Positions 49,470 to 60,000 of a DNA stretch of 64,000 nucleotides are shown in pieces (position 1 is the first letter of the stretch; each line of letters begins with the position of its first letter). Made by a program: the position numbers and the translations under genes. The DNA comes from Gammaproteobacteria bacterium (GTDB lineage Bacteria; Pseudomonadota; Gammaproteobacteria; JASBUN01): the NCBI GenBank assembly GCA_030147845.1, contig JASBUN010000022.1, forward strand, positions 70,152 to 134,151, read 5' to 3'. The notes under the pieces are model-generated. The model had not been told where the DNA came from, searched no databases, and saw only the letters and a list, made by a program, of their open reading frames with translations.

Positions 49470-51287
49470 TCAGAAATACAGGACGCCGGCGAGCAGCGCC
49501 GCCAGCATGAGGGCCGTGCCGATGACGGCCAGGGCCAGTTCGTGGTGCACCAGACCGTCTTGCAATGCCGCTACTCGGGCGCCGAGACGGCGGCTGCCAT
49601 GCGCCAAGGCGAAGATGGCGCGATCGATACCTTGTTCGTCGCCGCATCGTGCGGCGCGCGCGATGGTCATGCCGAGTCGACCGATGGCAAGTACGCCGGT
49701 ATAGAGACTTAGCTCGAAGCGCGCGCAGAGACGGGCGATGAACAGGACTGGGCGCACGATCAGGGCATCGATGCCGCCGGCGATGGTGAAGCCCTGCTGT
49801 GCCCAGCGATATAACGGTCCGAATAGCCTCGGTGCCGGCACCAACCAGCCGAGTGCCAAACCGATCAACGCGGCGCTGAGCCCCGACACCTGCGCCAAGA
49901 TGGTGGTCGGCAGCGCCGCACCAAGCCATTCTTCCAGCGCTCCGAAGGTAGCGCCGAGCACCGCCGCCAACAACACCACGCCGGCGATACCGGCGCCCAT
50001 CCAGCGCAGCCCGACTACGTGGCCGGCGTGTGTGTCGCCGCGCCACAAGATGCGCAGCGCGCGCGCCATGTAGGCGCCGGTCAACAGTGTACCGGCCAGC
50101 GCCAATGGCGCCAGCAGGTAGGCATGCTCGGCGGCCAGCGCGGCGCCGATAACCGCGTCCTTAGAGAAAAAACCGCTCAGTGGCGGTATGCCCGCCAACG
50201 CCAACGCGGCGACGACGAAGCCCGAAAACACCCAAGCATGGTCGCGACCGACGCCGCGCAAGTTGGTGAATGCAGTATCCTCACGGCTATGCTGAAATAC
50301 GCCGGCGCCAAGGAACAGCGAACTTTTGATGGCGGCATGCGCGATCAGGTGCAACAGGGCCGCCAGTGGTACACCGGCGCCAACGGCCACCAACATGAGA
50401 CCGTATTGGCTCGACGTTGATGCCGCCAGCATACGTTTTAGATCCGCCTCCGCCAGTGCGATCAAGCCGGTAACTACGGTCGTTACGCCACCGACCAAGC
50501 CGACCGCGAGGCGCGCCTCAGGCGGTAGAACGGGGACTACCCGGATCATGAGAATGGCGCCGGCCGCCACCAGGGTGGCCGAATGCAGTAGCGCGGAAAC
50601 CGGGGTCGGTCCGACCATGGCGCGCTGCAACCAGTCGTGCAGCGGCGTCTGTGCCGACTTACCCATGGCGGCGATCAACAACAGCAGGCCGGCCAGCACC
50701 GTGGTCGGGTTGTTGCCGGCGAGGGTGGTGGCGATTGCCGTATCGGCGTGTTGTGCAACGAGCAAAAACACCGCTACATACAAACCCAGATCGGCAGTGC
50801 GCGTGTATAAGAACGCACGGCTGGCCGATGCACCAACGCCAGGTCGTTGGAACCAGAAGCCGATCAACAAATAACTGCTGAAACCGATCAGCTCCCAGGC
50901 CGATAGAAACAGCAGCCAATCGCCCGCCAGCACCAGCGTCTGCATGGCGGCGACAAAAAAGGATAGCAGGGCGAAGAAACGGACTTTTTCCGCGTCCTCT
51001 TTCATGTAGCCGATCGCGTAGACGAACACCAACGCGCCGATGCCGGCGACCACGACCGCCAGCACGGCGGTCAACCGCCCAGCCAGCAGCAGCAGCGGCA
51101 TGCCCGGCAATCCCGGCATGATGACTTGGTATGATGAACCATGCATAACGGCCATCAGCAACCCTGCACTGCTGAGCAGGCTGGCGACGACACCGGCTAA
51201 GGCGAATACCGTGCTCGCACGTCGCAGCAACAAAATGACGGCCGCGGCCGCCAAGGGCGCCAATATGATTGGTGCGATCAAGTTCAT
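49470..51287 (-). CDS. nuoL: NuoL-like antiporter subunit of a complex I-like system
   Basis: This 605-residue protein is near the usual NuoL length, so the C-terminal lateral helix is probably present. Key residues are in place: Glu132 in TM5 (SAWELIGFSSYLL), Lys210 in TM7 (AAMGKSAQTPLHDWL) and the ADLKRMLAASTSSQ segment. I start it at MNLIAPIILAP, whose ATG overlaps the nuoK stop (ATGA). nuoM starts 14 bp after its stop. Confidence 0.95.
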   Translation of the reverse strand: MNLIAPIILAPLAAAAVILLLRRASTVFALAGVVASLLSSAGLLMAVMHGSSYQVIMPGLPGMPLLLLAGRLTAVLAVVVAGIGALVFVYAIGYMKEDAEKVRFFALLSFFVAAMQTLVLAGDWLLFLSAWELIGFSSYLLIGFWFQRPGVGASASRAFLYTRTADLGLYVAVFLLVAQHADTAIATTLAGNNPTTVLAGLLLLIAAMGKSAQTPLHDWLQRAMVGPTPVSALLHSATLVAAGAILMIRVVPVLPPEARLAVGLVGGVTTVVTGLIALAEADLKRMLAASTSSQYGLMLVAVGAGVPLAALLHLIAHAAIKSSLFLGAGVFQHSREDTAFTNLRGVGRDHAWVFSGFVVAALALAGIPPLSGFFSKDAVIGAALAAEHAYLLAPLALAGTLLTGAYMARALRILWRGDTHAGHVVGLRWMGAGIAGVVLLAAVLGATFGALEEWLGAALPTTILAQVSGLSAALIGLALGWLVPAPRLFGPLYRWAQQGFTIAGGIDALIVRPVLFIARLCARFELSLYTGVLAIGRLGMTIARAARCGDEQGIDRAIFALAHGSRRLGARVAALQDGLVHHELALAVIGTALMLAALLAGVLYF

Positions 51288-51595
51288 CCGTTCAAATCCC
51301 GCGCTTCCTCCATCTCCACTGATCCACGGCTGCGGAAACGCGCCACGGCAATGCCGAAGCCTACGGCCATTTCCAAGGCCATGACGGTCATGATGATCAG
51401 CACGAACATTTGCCCGGCATACACGTGCGGATGCAAAAAGCGCCAGAAGGCGACCAGGTTCACCAGTGCACCGGCCAATATCAGTTCCACTCCCATCATG
51501 ATCATGACCAGATTGGTTTGCGACAGCGCACCATATAAACCAATGCCGAACAACAGGGCGCCGGTGACGAGTGCGACGATTAGAACCGCGGTCAT
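51284..51595 (-). CDS. nuoK: NuoK-like subunit
   Basis: The 103-residue protein has three membrane helices. Both conserved carboxylates of NuoK are present: Glu37 (MMGVELILAG) and Glu75 (VMALEMAVGF). They form part of the central ion pathway linking the Q-cavity side to the antiporter subunits. ATGA overlaps occur with nuoJ before it and nuoL after it. Confidence 0.94.
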   Translation of the reverse strand: MTAVLIVALVTGALLFGIGLYGALSQTNLVMIMMGVELILAGALVNLVAFWRFLHPHVYAGQMFVLIIMTVMALEMAVGFGIAVARFRSRGSVEMEEARDLNG

Positions 51596-52173
51596 GACTG
51601 TGCCTCTTCATCCAGTGGCGGTTTGTGTTGTTGGTTCATTGCGGCGGCGGCTGGTTTCTGTTTGCCATACGGACGTCCGTCGACGGCGATCGCGGTGGCC
51701 GCGATCATGGCCGTCAAGATGGTCACGCCGGCGGTTTCAAACAACATCATTGAGCGCCCTAACAGCTCCGTGCCAAGCTCACGCACTTGTTGCGCCGCGC
51801 CCGGTGGAACCGCCGTTGGTTTGCCCCAATCGACCAATATTACGACCGCAATGCTAAGGGTCGTCGCGACCAGCGCAGCGGCGATGGCCAGTCGTTTCTG
51901 ATGGCTCATGTCCATTTCGCCCAAGCCGCCCGGATCCATCATAAACATGACCATGAATATGGCCATGATGCTCATCTCCGTGGCCATCATCATGATTTGC
52001 AGGACGCCGAGAAATTCGGTCTGCATGGCCAGGAACATCGCGCCGAGCGCGGTTTGCGAAAACAACAGCGCCAAGGCCGATCGCATCATCGACGAGGTCC
52101 GAAACACCCATACGCCGAAGGCGACTGCGGCGGCGCCAAAGAAACCGACCAGTAATGACTGCGCCAGGATCAT
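51592..52173 (-). CDS. nuoJ: NuoJ-like subunit with a methionine-rich third helix
   Basis: The 193-residue protein starts at [10 protein letters not shown] (52173), inside the nuoH stop. The layout is NuoJ-like (SALALLFSQTALGAMFLAM..TEFLGVLQI), but the third helix is aberrant. Instead of the conserved Tyr-Ala-Gly-Ala pi-bulge, it reads MMMATEMSIMAIFMVMFMM, and residues 61-89 contain 11 methionines plus Glu66 in the middle of the membrane. In complex I this helix takes part in coupling and in the active/deactive change. Confidence 0.88.
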   Translation of the reverse strand: MILAQSLLVGFFGAAAVAFGVWVFRTSSMMRSALALLFSQTALGAMFLAMQTEFLGVLQIMMMATEMSIMAIFMVMFMMDPGGLGEMDMSHQKRLAIAAALVATTLSIAVVILVDWGKPTAVPPGAAQQVRELGTELLGRSMMLFETAGVTILTAMIAATAIAVDGRPYGKQKPAAAAMNQQHKPPLDEEAQS

Positions 52174-53066
52174 GACAACACCAATACAAGTACGCCGACC
52201 AAGAAGATATTGAGCAACGCCAGCGGGATTCCGAATTTCCACGCCCATGCCAATAGTTGCGCTTCCCGAATGCGCGGCAGATAGTGCCCGGCGACTAACA
52301 TGGCGCTGGCAACGCCGAGTAGTTTCAGCGTGCTCCACGCCCATGCCGGCAACCATGGTCCGTACCAACCACCGAGATACAATACAGTCGTGGCCGCCGC
52401 CAGCGCGGTGATCAGCGCCAGGCGGCCAAAGCGGAATACTGCCAGACGCACGCCGCTGTACTCGGCTTCAACGCCGCCGGCTAACTCGCCCTGCGCGGTC
52501 GGCAGGTCGAAGGGCGGCAAGAACGCCAGCGCCATGGCAGCGATGAAAAACAATACGAACCCCAACGGCTGATAAACGATGTTCCAAAGTTCGGCTTGCG
52601 AGGTAACGATATCGGTGGTCAGCAATGAGCTGGCGCGCATGGCCACGGCCGTGATGGGCATGACGATGAGCATGGAATAGGCCAGCAACTGGCCGAGGAA
52701 ACGCCAACCGCCGATCAAGGCATAGGCGCCGTCCGGCCCCCAGCCGGCCATCAGCAAGGCCACCAATACGTAAGCCAGCGCGGCGTTGATGAACAGCGCG
52801 CCGGTGGCGAGATCGGTGATCATCAGGCCCGGCGCCAAGGGTAGTACGGCGGCGGCCAGGAGCGCCGACAGTAGCAGCAGGATCGGTGCGGTTTCGAAAA
52901 ATATGCGATCGCACTTGCGCGGTACGATCGATTCTCGACCGAGCAACGCCAAGGCTGCGAATAATGGCAAGGCCGCATTTACGCGGCCTGTGCGCAGCGA
53001 TGCCTCGATCACCGCGATGACGTAGATGTACAGCAGCATTGACACCAAGGCAAGAAACACCGTCAT
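52170..53066 (-). CDS. nuoH: NuoH-like subunit lacking the quinone-cavity loop
   Basis: This is a 298-residue homologue of NuoH, shorter than usual. Recognisable are [19 protein letters not shown] and [20 protein letters not shown]. Differences from canonical NuoH: the loop after TM1 with GPNRVGP that lines the quinone chamber is missing; the Glu of the SYE motif is Ser131; and the PEAE carboxylates read PTAQ. Glu194, Glu200 and Glu202 remain. GGAGGTGAT precedes the start, which overlaps the fusion gene's stop. Confidence 0.9.
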   Translation of the reverse strand: MTVFLALVSMLLYIYVIAVIEASLRTGRVNAALPLFAALALLGRESIVPRKCDRIFFETAPILLLLSALLAAAVLPLAPGLMITDLATGALFINAALAYVLVALLMAGWGPDGAYALIGGWRFLGQLLAYSMLIVMPITAVAMRASSLLTTDIVTSQAELWNIVYQPLGFVLFFIAAMALAFLPPFDLPTAQGELAGGVEAEYSGVRLAVFRFGRLALITALAAATTVLYLGGWYGPWLPAWAWSTLKLLGVASAMLVAGHYLPRIREAQLLAWAWKFGIPLALLNIFLVGVLVLVLS

Positions 53067-54877
53067 TGCATCACCTCCCAGGGTGATAAATCCAACGACG
53101 CGACCGCAGTCAGTGCATCACCCAACTCGCATTGCTCAATCAACGATGCCACGCGCGGCAGGTGGCGCGTCGACGGTGTATCCAGCCGCGCGCTGATAAC
53201 ACGCCCCTGATCCAGCGTCATTTGCAGACTTGCGGCGCCGCGCGGCGTTTCTATACTGGCCTGGCCGCTGCCGGATAGATGGTGAAACGCTTCCATATGT
53301 GCAAACGTACTGGACGCGTCGATAACGCCTACGGCGTCGATCAACATGGCGCTGTTGGTTAACTCGGCGAGACGAATACGGAGCCGTTCGAGTGCATCGC
53401 CGTGCGGACGCACCACCGTCTCGAAGTTGAGATCCTGATACGCCGGTTCTTGCAGACGAAGGTCATCATAGGCGCCGGCGGCGCGTGCAACCGGGCCGCG
53501 CAAGCCGCCGTCATCCATCAGCACACCGATGCCGCGGAGCCGTTGCTTTAACAGTGGAGTGCGTTGCAGCCGTTGTGTCAGGGCGACGAGTTGTGGACGT
53601 AGCTGTTGCAGCTTCCGTACGTCGGCGTTGCGTGCCGCAAGCTGCAGCACGGCGGCACGACGCGCCAGCCAGCCGAAACCGATTTGTTGACCGAATTGCG
53701 CCAGCCAACCGAGATGACTACAAATGCGTTCCCGTTCCAGCGCGCCGACGCGACCGCGGATGCTATTGGCGTCTAACACTGCATTGGCGGCATTTTCCAA
53801 CGCGCGATAGACCAGCAGCCGGTATGCCAGCGGCGCCAAACGATCGGTTTGACTGATACGTTCGACGAACGTTGCGACCTCATCAGGCTCGGTTAGCCGT
53901 GCCTGCTCGATGCCGACCGGGGCGCTGGCCTGCGCTCGCGCTACGTTGTCACCATCGAGCGTGAGTGTCAGCGTCAAGCCGCCGGGCAGTCCGGGGAATA
54001 GGGGGCCGAACGGTACCTCGAGCCAATCCATTTGCAGGCCATCGCTGCCGCGTGGTAAATCGCGAGTGACCTCCACCATCGACATAAAGTCCATATCCAT
54101 ATCGTCGTGATTCATTTGCCCATGGTCATCGCTATGATCGTCGCCATGTTGCTTGTCGGCATGCGCGTGCTCTGCGCTGTCCTTGTGCTCGGGTTGACCA
54201 TGACTCATGGCAGCGTGGTCCATGCCAGCATGATCTTCGTCCGTGCTCTCAGGTCGCACGTGCGCTTCGGCATGCGCGTGGTCTGTGCTTTCTTTGTGCT
54301 CGGGTTGACCATGACCCATGGCAGCGTGGTCCATGCCGGTATGATCGTCGTGTTGGGCTTCTCGGGGGATCAGCGTCATGCCGCAGCGTGGGCAGGTACC
54401 GGGTTCGTCCCGTATTACGTCCGCATGCATAGGACAGGTGTATTCGGTGCGCGTACTCAGTATCGCCGGTTCAAAATCGATCGCTGTGGTCTGAAATGCG
54501 CCGTCGGCCAAGAGCACGCGCAACTGACGCACGCCTTCGAGTAGTTCGCGTTGCGACAGTCCGAGGCGGATGTCGGCCGATGGCAGGGGAGACAGTGGTT
54601 CGTCGCCGAGCGCCAAGACGATGCGCGGGCGCATCATTTGTGCATATAAAACAGCGGCTGCTTGGCACAGCGCCGGCGGCAATGCGCCGACCACCAACAA
54701 CACGCTGGCGTGGCGTGGCGAGGCCACCGAGCGTAATCCAGCGGCGCCGACGTCCAGCCCATGCAGGCGCGCAATTTCCAAACCGGGAACGACGAGGGTG
54801 CCGAGATCGCGCGCCATAGCGCGCGCAAGCCATCGGCGCACACCGTTGTCAGTGTATGCGCGGGCGCCCGAAATCAC
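53063..54877 (-). CDS. NuoB-like / heavy-metal-binding / NuoD-like fusion protein
   Basis: The 604-residue protein starts at GTG 54877, directly after the nuoA stop. Residues ~25-125 follow the NuoB fold ([20 protein letters not shown], then [11 protein letters not shown], then [12 protein letters not shown]), but all four N2-cluster cysteines are gone. Residues 145-175 are a heavy-metal-binding domain (CPMH at 148, CPRCGM at 162). Residues 176-268 are His/Met/Asp/Glu-rich with a duplicated block. Residues ~285-515 resemble NuoD/group 4 hydrogenase large subunit ([37 protein letters not shown]). The GPQHPSxHG segment reads [10 protein letters not shown], and the quinone Tyr is replaced (DRLAPLAYR). 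I know of no named protein of this design. Confidence 0.88.
   Translation of the reverse strand: MISGARAYTDNGVRRWLARAMARDLGTLVVPGLEIARLHGLDVGAAGLRSVASPRHASVLLVVGALPPALCQAAAVLYAQMMRPRIVLALGDEPLSPLPSADIRLGLSQRELLEGVRQLRVLLADGAFQTTAIDFEPAILSTRTEYTCPMHADVIRDEPGTCPRCGMTLIPREAQHDDHTGMDHAAMGHGQPEHKESTDHAHAEAHVRPESTDEDHAGMDHAAMSHGQPEHKDSAEHAHADKQHGDDHSDDHGQMNHDDMDMDFMSMVEVTRDLPRGSDGLQMDWLEVPFGPLFPGLPGGLTLTLTLDGDNVARAQASAPVGIEQARLTEPDEVATFVERISQTDRLAPLAYRLLVYRALENAANAVLDANSIRGRVGALERERICSHLGWLAQFGQQIGFGWLARRAAVLQLAARNADVRKLQQLRPQLVALTQRLQRTPLLKQRLRGIGVLMDDGGLRGPVARAAGAYDDLRLQEPAYQDLNFETVVRPHGDALERLRIRLAELTNSAMLIDAVGVIDASSTFAHMEAFHHLSGSGQASIETPRGAASLQMTLDQGRVISARLDTPSTRHLPRVASLIEQCELGDALTAVASLDLSPWEVMQ
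54155..54345 (-). repeat. Tandem His/Met-coding repeat inside the fusion gene
   Basis: Two ~80 bp copies (54155-54234 and 54266-54345) recur with a 111 bp (37-codon) period. Both encode [16 protein letters not shown] followed by an acidic, His-rich segment. DNA identity is high, suggesting recent duplication within the metal-binding linker. Confidence 0.85.
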
Positions 54878-55255
54878 TCATTGTCTCCGCAACGCGCCCT
54901 GACTCCAGCCGTACAATAGCCCCAGGAACAGAATGCCGAGGAAGACGCCCATGTCGAGCAGCGCGACCACGCCTTCCTGCTTGTAGACCACGGCCCACGG
55001 ATACATGAACGCCATTTCCATGTCGAAGGCCAAAAACAGGAGTGCATAGCCGAGATAGCGCGCGTGGTAGCGAACCCACACCGGATCGCGTGACATTTGC
55101 CCGGCGCTGGCCGGCACGTCCTTGCCCGGTTCCGGCCGCGTGCGGCCGATGGCGCGCGCAAATCCGTATAGGCCGGCGACGACGCCGACGCAAGCCAGCG
55201 ACAGAATCAGCAGTACGATGCCGTTATCGGAGGTGGTCATGGTTGGATGCTTCAT
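54878..55255 (-). CDS. nuoA: NuoA-like subunit without the ECG loop motif
   Basis: The 125-residue protein has three membrane helices. I start it at MKHPTMTTSD (55255); MTTSD at 55240 is an alternative. The second helix is canonical (FDMEMAFMYPWAVVYK). The loop before it, which in NuoA/ND3 carries YECG and contacts the quinone site, instead reads PGKDVPASAGQMSRD with no cysteine. It is the first gene of the operon, immediately followed (no gap) by the fusion gene. Confidence 0.92.
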   Translation of the reverse strand: MKHPTMTTSDNGIVLLILSLACVGVVAGLYGFARAIGRTRPEPGKDVPASAGQMSRDPVWVRYHARYLGYALLFLAFDMEMAFMYPWAVVYKQEGVVALLDMGVFLGILFLGLLYGWSQGALRRQ

Positions 55256-55815
55256 TCCTGCTCTTCTGTATTCTCCTGTGACCTTAGACGATATCGCCGC
55301 TATTCGCCATGCTAACGCGCCGACCATGCGCGCTGCTCAATGGCTGCGCATCAACGTCGCTCGGCGGGGGCATGGTGGATGCGCCCGGATTGCCGTCGCC
55401 GTCACGCGGCGTGGCGGCCTAGGGGATGGGCCGCTTGCGCTGGCGCTCATCGTTGCTTACAACGATACAGCATACCATTGACGCGTGTATACGGCTGAGC
55501 TGCGGGGACGTGCCGTCGAAAAACGCGCAATGTTCCCGCTACACGGGCTATCCTATATGGCGCGTAGGAGTACATTGCATAGGGCGACGCGAAGCTCGGC
55601 GCGAACGTCATTTTTCCCACTAAGAGGTGAATCGGTCTGCGGAAAATCATAAGCTTGCCACGTCCTACCGAATGGTGCGCCTTTCATCGCCGGCAGGGAT
55701 CGCGTAAAATACCATTCCAGCCTTAAACATACTCCCGCATGTGGCGGATCAACCGAAGCACCGGGATGAACTGCGTGTTCCTCCCGGTTTTTGTGCATCT
55801 AATACGGAGGTTCTT
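55256..55815. other. Divergent promoter region between nuoA and carA
   Basis: No gene is supported in these 560 bp. A possible carA -10 box TAAAAT lies at 55705-55710, about 105 bp before the start, with only a weak -35. Short open frames, including one starting ATG 55739 that overlaps carA, lack support. Confidence 0.4.
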
Positions 55816-56982
55816 TTGCGTAACCCAGCTCTTCTGGCGCTCGAAGACGGTACGGTGTTTCGTGGCAAATCCATTGGGTTGGACGGCCAAACCGTCGGCG
55901 AGGTGGTGTTTAATACCGCCATGACCGGTTACCAGGAGATCCTCACCGATCCGTCCTATTGTCGACAAATTGTCACCTTGACCTATCCCCATATTGGCAA
56001 CGTCGGCGCCAACCCGGACGATGAGGAGTCTTCCGCAGTCATGTCGGCGGGCCTGGTCGTGCGCGATCTGCCGCGCCTCTATAGTAATTTTCGAGGCAAA
56101 CAGTCACTGGGCGATTATTTGGTTGCCAACAAGGTGGTTGCGATCAGTGATATCGATACCCGGCGCCTGACGCGTATTCTGCGCGAAAAAGGTGCGCAGA
56201 ACGGCTGTATCGTCGCCGGCGAACAGATTGACGAGAATGCCGCTCTTGCCGCGGCGCGTGCATTCCCGGGTCTTATGGGCATGGATCTGGCCAAGGTAGT
56301 GAGTACCCGTCAGCCGTACGAATGGGTGCAGGGGTCGTGGACCCTGGCGGGTGGCATGCCGTCTGCGCGCCACCCGATCGACGCACAACTGCCGTATCGA
56401 GTGGTGGCCTACGATTATGGTATCAAGCGTAACATTTTACGCATGCTGGTCGATCGTGGTTGCCAGGTGCATGTTGTGCCGGCGCAGACACCCGCTGCCG
56501 AGGTGTTGGCCATGAAGCCAAACGGGGTATTCCTCTCCAACGGACCCGGCGATCCGGAACCATGTGACTACGCGGTCACCGCCATCGGCGAAATCGTCGA
56601 AGCCGGCATGCCCGTGTTCGGCATATGTCTGGGCCATCAGTTGCTCGGTTTGGCGGCCGGGGCGCGCACCGTAAAGATGAAATTCGGCCATCACGGCGCC
56701 AATCACCCGGTGCAGGATCTGCGCTCCAAGCGCGTCATGATCAGCAGCCAAAATCATGGCTTTGCGCTCGACGAAGCCACGCTGCCGGCGAACCTTGCGC
56801 CCACGCATCGTTCGCTGTTCGATGGCACGCTGCAGGGTATCGAGCGCACGGATCGGCCGGCGTTCAGTTTTCAGGGGCACCCGGAAGCGAGCCCGGGACC
56901 ACACGATATGGCTCCACTTTTTGATCATTTCATTGAGCTTATGCAAACGCCAGACAATGGCGCGGCGGTGCGTAACGCATAA
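55816..56982 (+). CDS. carA: Carbamoyl-phosphate synthase small subunit
   Basis: The 388-residue glutaminase starts at TTG 55816: GGAGG ends 5 bp before it, and the protein then begins (M)[14 protein letters not shown], matching the family. The frame is open upstream without homology. The catalytic Cys is in [12 protein letters not shown] and His/Glu in GHPEASPGP. It supplies ammonia through a tunnel to CarB for arginine and pyrimidine synthesis. carB follows after 67 bp. Confidence 0.95.
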   Translation: MRNPALLALEDGTVFRGKSIGLDGQTVGEVVFNTAMTGYQEILTDPSYCRQIVTLTYPHIGNVGANPDDEESSAVMSAGLVVRDLPRLYSNFRGKQSLGDYLVANKVVAISDIDTRRLTRILREKGAQNGCIVAGEQIDENAALAAARAFPGLMGMDLAKVVSTRQPYEWVQGSWTLAGGMPSARHPIDAQLPYRVVAYDYGIKRNILRMLVDRGCQVHVVPAQTPAAEVLAMKPNGVFLSNGPGDPEPCDYAVTAIGEIVEAGMPVFGICLGHQLLGLAAGARTVKMKFGHHGANHPVQDLRSKRVMISSQNHGFALDEATLPANLAPTHRSLFDGTLQGIERTDRPAFSFQGHPEASPGPHDMAPLFDHFIELMQTPDNGAAVRNA

Positions 56983-57049
56983 CGTTGTGAACCTTCATCA
57001 CCGTGCGGTTGCTCGAGCTTGCGCGGCGCCGCAGCGCTAGAGACCCTTC

Positions 57050-60000
57050 ATGCCTAAAAGAACCGACATAAAAAGTATCCTGATCATCGGCGCCGGCCCC
57101 ATTGTCATCGGCCAGGCGTGTGAATTCGACTACTCCGGCGCGCAAGCTTGTAAGGCGCTGCGCGAGGAGGGTTATCGCGTCGTGCTGGTGAACTCGAACC
57201 CGGCCACCATCATGACCGATCCGGAAATGGCGGATGCGGTGTATATCGAGCCGATTCGCTGGCAGACCATCGAACATATCATTGCCAAGGAGCGCCCGGA
57301 CGCACTGCTGCCGACCATGGGCGGACAAACGGCGCTCAATTGCGCACTGGATCTGGCGCGCGAGGGCGTGCTGGAAAAATACTCGGTGGAAATGATCGGC
57401 GCCAGCCGCGACGCCATCGACAAGGCCGAGGACCGCGACCGCTTCCGCCAGGCCATGCGCAAAATCGGTCTGTCGATGCCACGTTCCGAAATTGCTCACA
57501 GCATGGAAGAGGCGATACAGGTTCAGGCTGAAATCGGCTTTCCGACCATCATTCGTCCGTCGTTCACACTCGGTGGCAGCGGTGGAGGCATTGCCTACAA
57601 TCGGGAAGAATTTGTTGAGATTTGTGAGCGCGGCCTCGATTTGTCGCCGACCAACGAGCTGTTGATTGAAGAATCGGCGTTGGGTTGGAAAGAGTACGAG
57701 ATGGAGGTGGTGCGTGACCACCAGGACAACTGCATCATTGTGTGCTCGATCGAGAACTTCGACCCGATGGGTGTGCACACCGGAGACTCCATTACGGTGG
57801 CGCCGGCGCAGACGCTGACGGATAAAGAATACCAGATCATGCGTGACGCTTCGTTAGCGGTGCTACGCGAAATCGGCGTCGATACCGGCGGCTCGAATGT
57901 ACAGTTCGCCGTTAATCCCGCCGACGGCCGTATGATCATCATCGAGATGAATCCGCGTGTGTCACGCTCCTCGGCGCTGGCCTCCAAGGCGACCGGGTTT
58001 CCGATCGCGAAGGTCGCCGCCAAGCTTGCGGTCGGCTATACGCTCGATGAGCTACGTAACGACATTACCAGCGGCATCACACCGGTTTCGTTCGAGCCCA
58101 GCATCGACTACGTGGTGACTAAGATCCCGCGCTTTACGTTCGAGAAATTCCCCAAGGCCGATGCGCGCCTGACCACACAAATGAAATCGGTGGGCGAGGT
58201 AATGGCTATTGGCCGGACTTTCCAGGAGTCACTGCAAAAGGCTTTGCGTGGACTCGAAACGGGCGCAGACGGATTTAACGAGAAGACTAGGCTCACCGAT
58301 GAAGGCGCATTGGATACCATCCGGCGCGGATTGCGTGTGGCCGGCCCGGACCGCATTTGGCATGTCGGTGACGCCTTCCGTGCCGAGCTTTCGGTCGACG
58401 AGGTGCATGCGCTTACCAGTATCGATCCGTGGTTCCTGGTACAGATCGAGGAACTGATACAGGCGGAACGTGAATTGCTGGGCCAGTCGCTCGACGCCTT
58501 GGATGGCGAGCGCATGTTCGCGCTCAAGCGTGTGGGATTTTCCGACCGTCGCCTGGCGCAATTGCTCGAACTCGACGAAGGCGTGCTGCGCCGACATCGG
58601 CATGCGCTCGGTGTGCGTCCGGTGTATAAGCGCGTCGATACATGCGCGGCGGAATTCGCTACCGGCACCGCGTACATGTACTCGACCTACGAAGAAGAAT
58701 GCGAGTCCAATCCCAGCGACCGAGACAAGATCATGGTGCTTGGCGGCGGTCCTAATCGTATCGGTCAGGGTATCGAATTCGATTACTGCTGTGTCCATGC
58801 ATCGTTGGCTATGCACGAAGATGGTTACGAAACCATCATGGTCAATTGCAATCCGGAAACCGTGTCAACCGACTACGATACCTCTGATCGCTTATATTTC
58901 GAATCGCTGACGCTGGAAGATGTATTGGAAATTATCGCCAAGGAGCAACCGAAGGGCGTGATCGTACAGTACGGTGGTCAAACGCCGCTGAAGCTGGCGC
59001 GTGACCTCGAGGCCGCCGGAGCGCCGATCATTGGCACCACGCCGGATTCCATCGATTTGGCGGAAGACCGTGAACGCTTTCAGAAAATGCTGAACAAGCT
59101 CAATCTGCGCCAGCCACCCAATCGTACCGCCCGTACCGAAATAGACGCGGTAAAGCTGGCCGCGGAAATTGGTTATCCTTTAGTTGTACGGCCTTCTTAT
59201 GTACTCGGCGGTCGGGCGATGGAGATCGTCTATAACGAGGACGATCTCAACCGTTATATGCGCGAGGCAGTCTCGGTGTCCAATGAGTCCCCGGTACTGT
59301 TGGATCGGTTTCTGGATGACGCGGTTGAGGTCGACGTCGATGCAGTATCAGACGGCACGGACGTCGTGATCGGCGGTATTATGGAACATATCGAGCAGGC
59401 TGGCGTACACTCAGGGGATTCGGCATGTTCGTTGCCGCCTTATACACTGTCCAAAGCGGTGCAAGATGAACTGCGCGACCAAGTCCGGAAGATGGCGCGC
59501 GAACTCAAGGTCATTGGTCTGATGAATACACAGTTCGCGATCCAGGACGAAAAAGTCTACATCCTCGAGGTGAATCCGCGCGCATCGCGTACCGTGCCGT
59601 TCGTCTCGAAGGCTATTGGCGCGCCGTTGGCAAAAATTGCCGCGCGCTGCATGGTCGGCCAGACGTTGGCGCAGCAGAAGTTTACCGAAGAGCGCATACC
59701 GCCGTATTTTGCGGTCAAGGAAGCCGTCTTCCCGTTCATCAAGTTTCCGGGCGTGGATACCATTTTGGGTCCGGAGATGAAATCCACCGGCGAGGTCATG
59801 GGCGCCGGGCGTAGTTTCGGCGAAGCCTTTGCCAAGGCTTTGCTGGGCGCCGGCGTACAATTGCCGATTCGAGGACGAGTGTTCATTAGCGTGCGCGACC
59901 GTGACAAAGAGGATGCTGTGGCCATCGCCCGTGATCTACACGAACTGGGATTTGAAATTATCGCGACGCGCGGCACTGCCACCGCGCTGTATCAGGCGGG

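Noticed and set aside
54155-54345. CRISPR-like or intergenic repeat
   Set aside because: There are only two units, in frame, inside a coding region, with similar rather than unique spacers.
46607-55255. Ordinary NADH dehydrogenase (complex I) operon
   Set aside because: NuoC, E, F, G and I genes are missing, and the B/D positions are held by a cysteine-less fusion, so standard NADH:quinone activity is not supported.
55739-55924. Leader peptide for carAB attenuation
   Set aside because: The frame overlaps the carA start without a clear hairpin or codon bias that would support attenuation.
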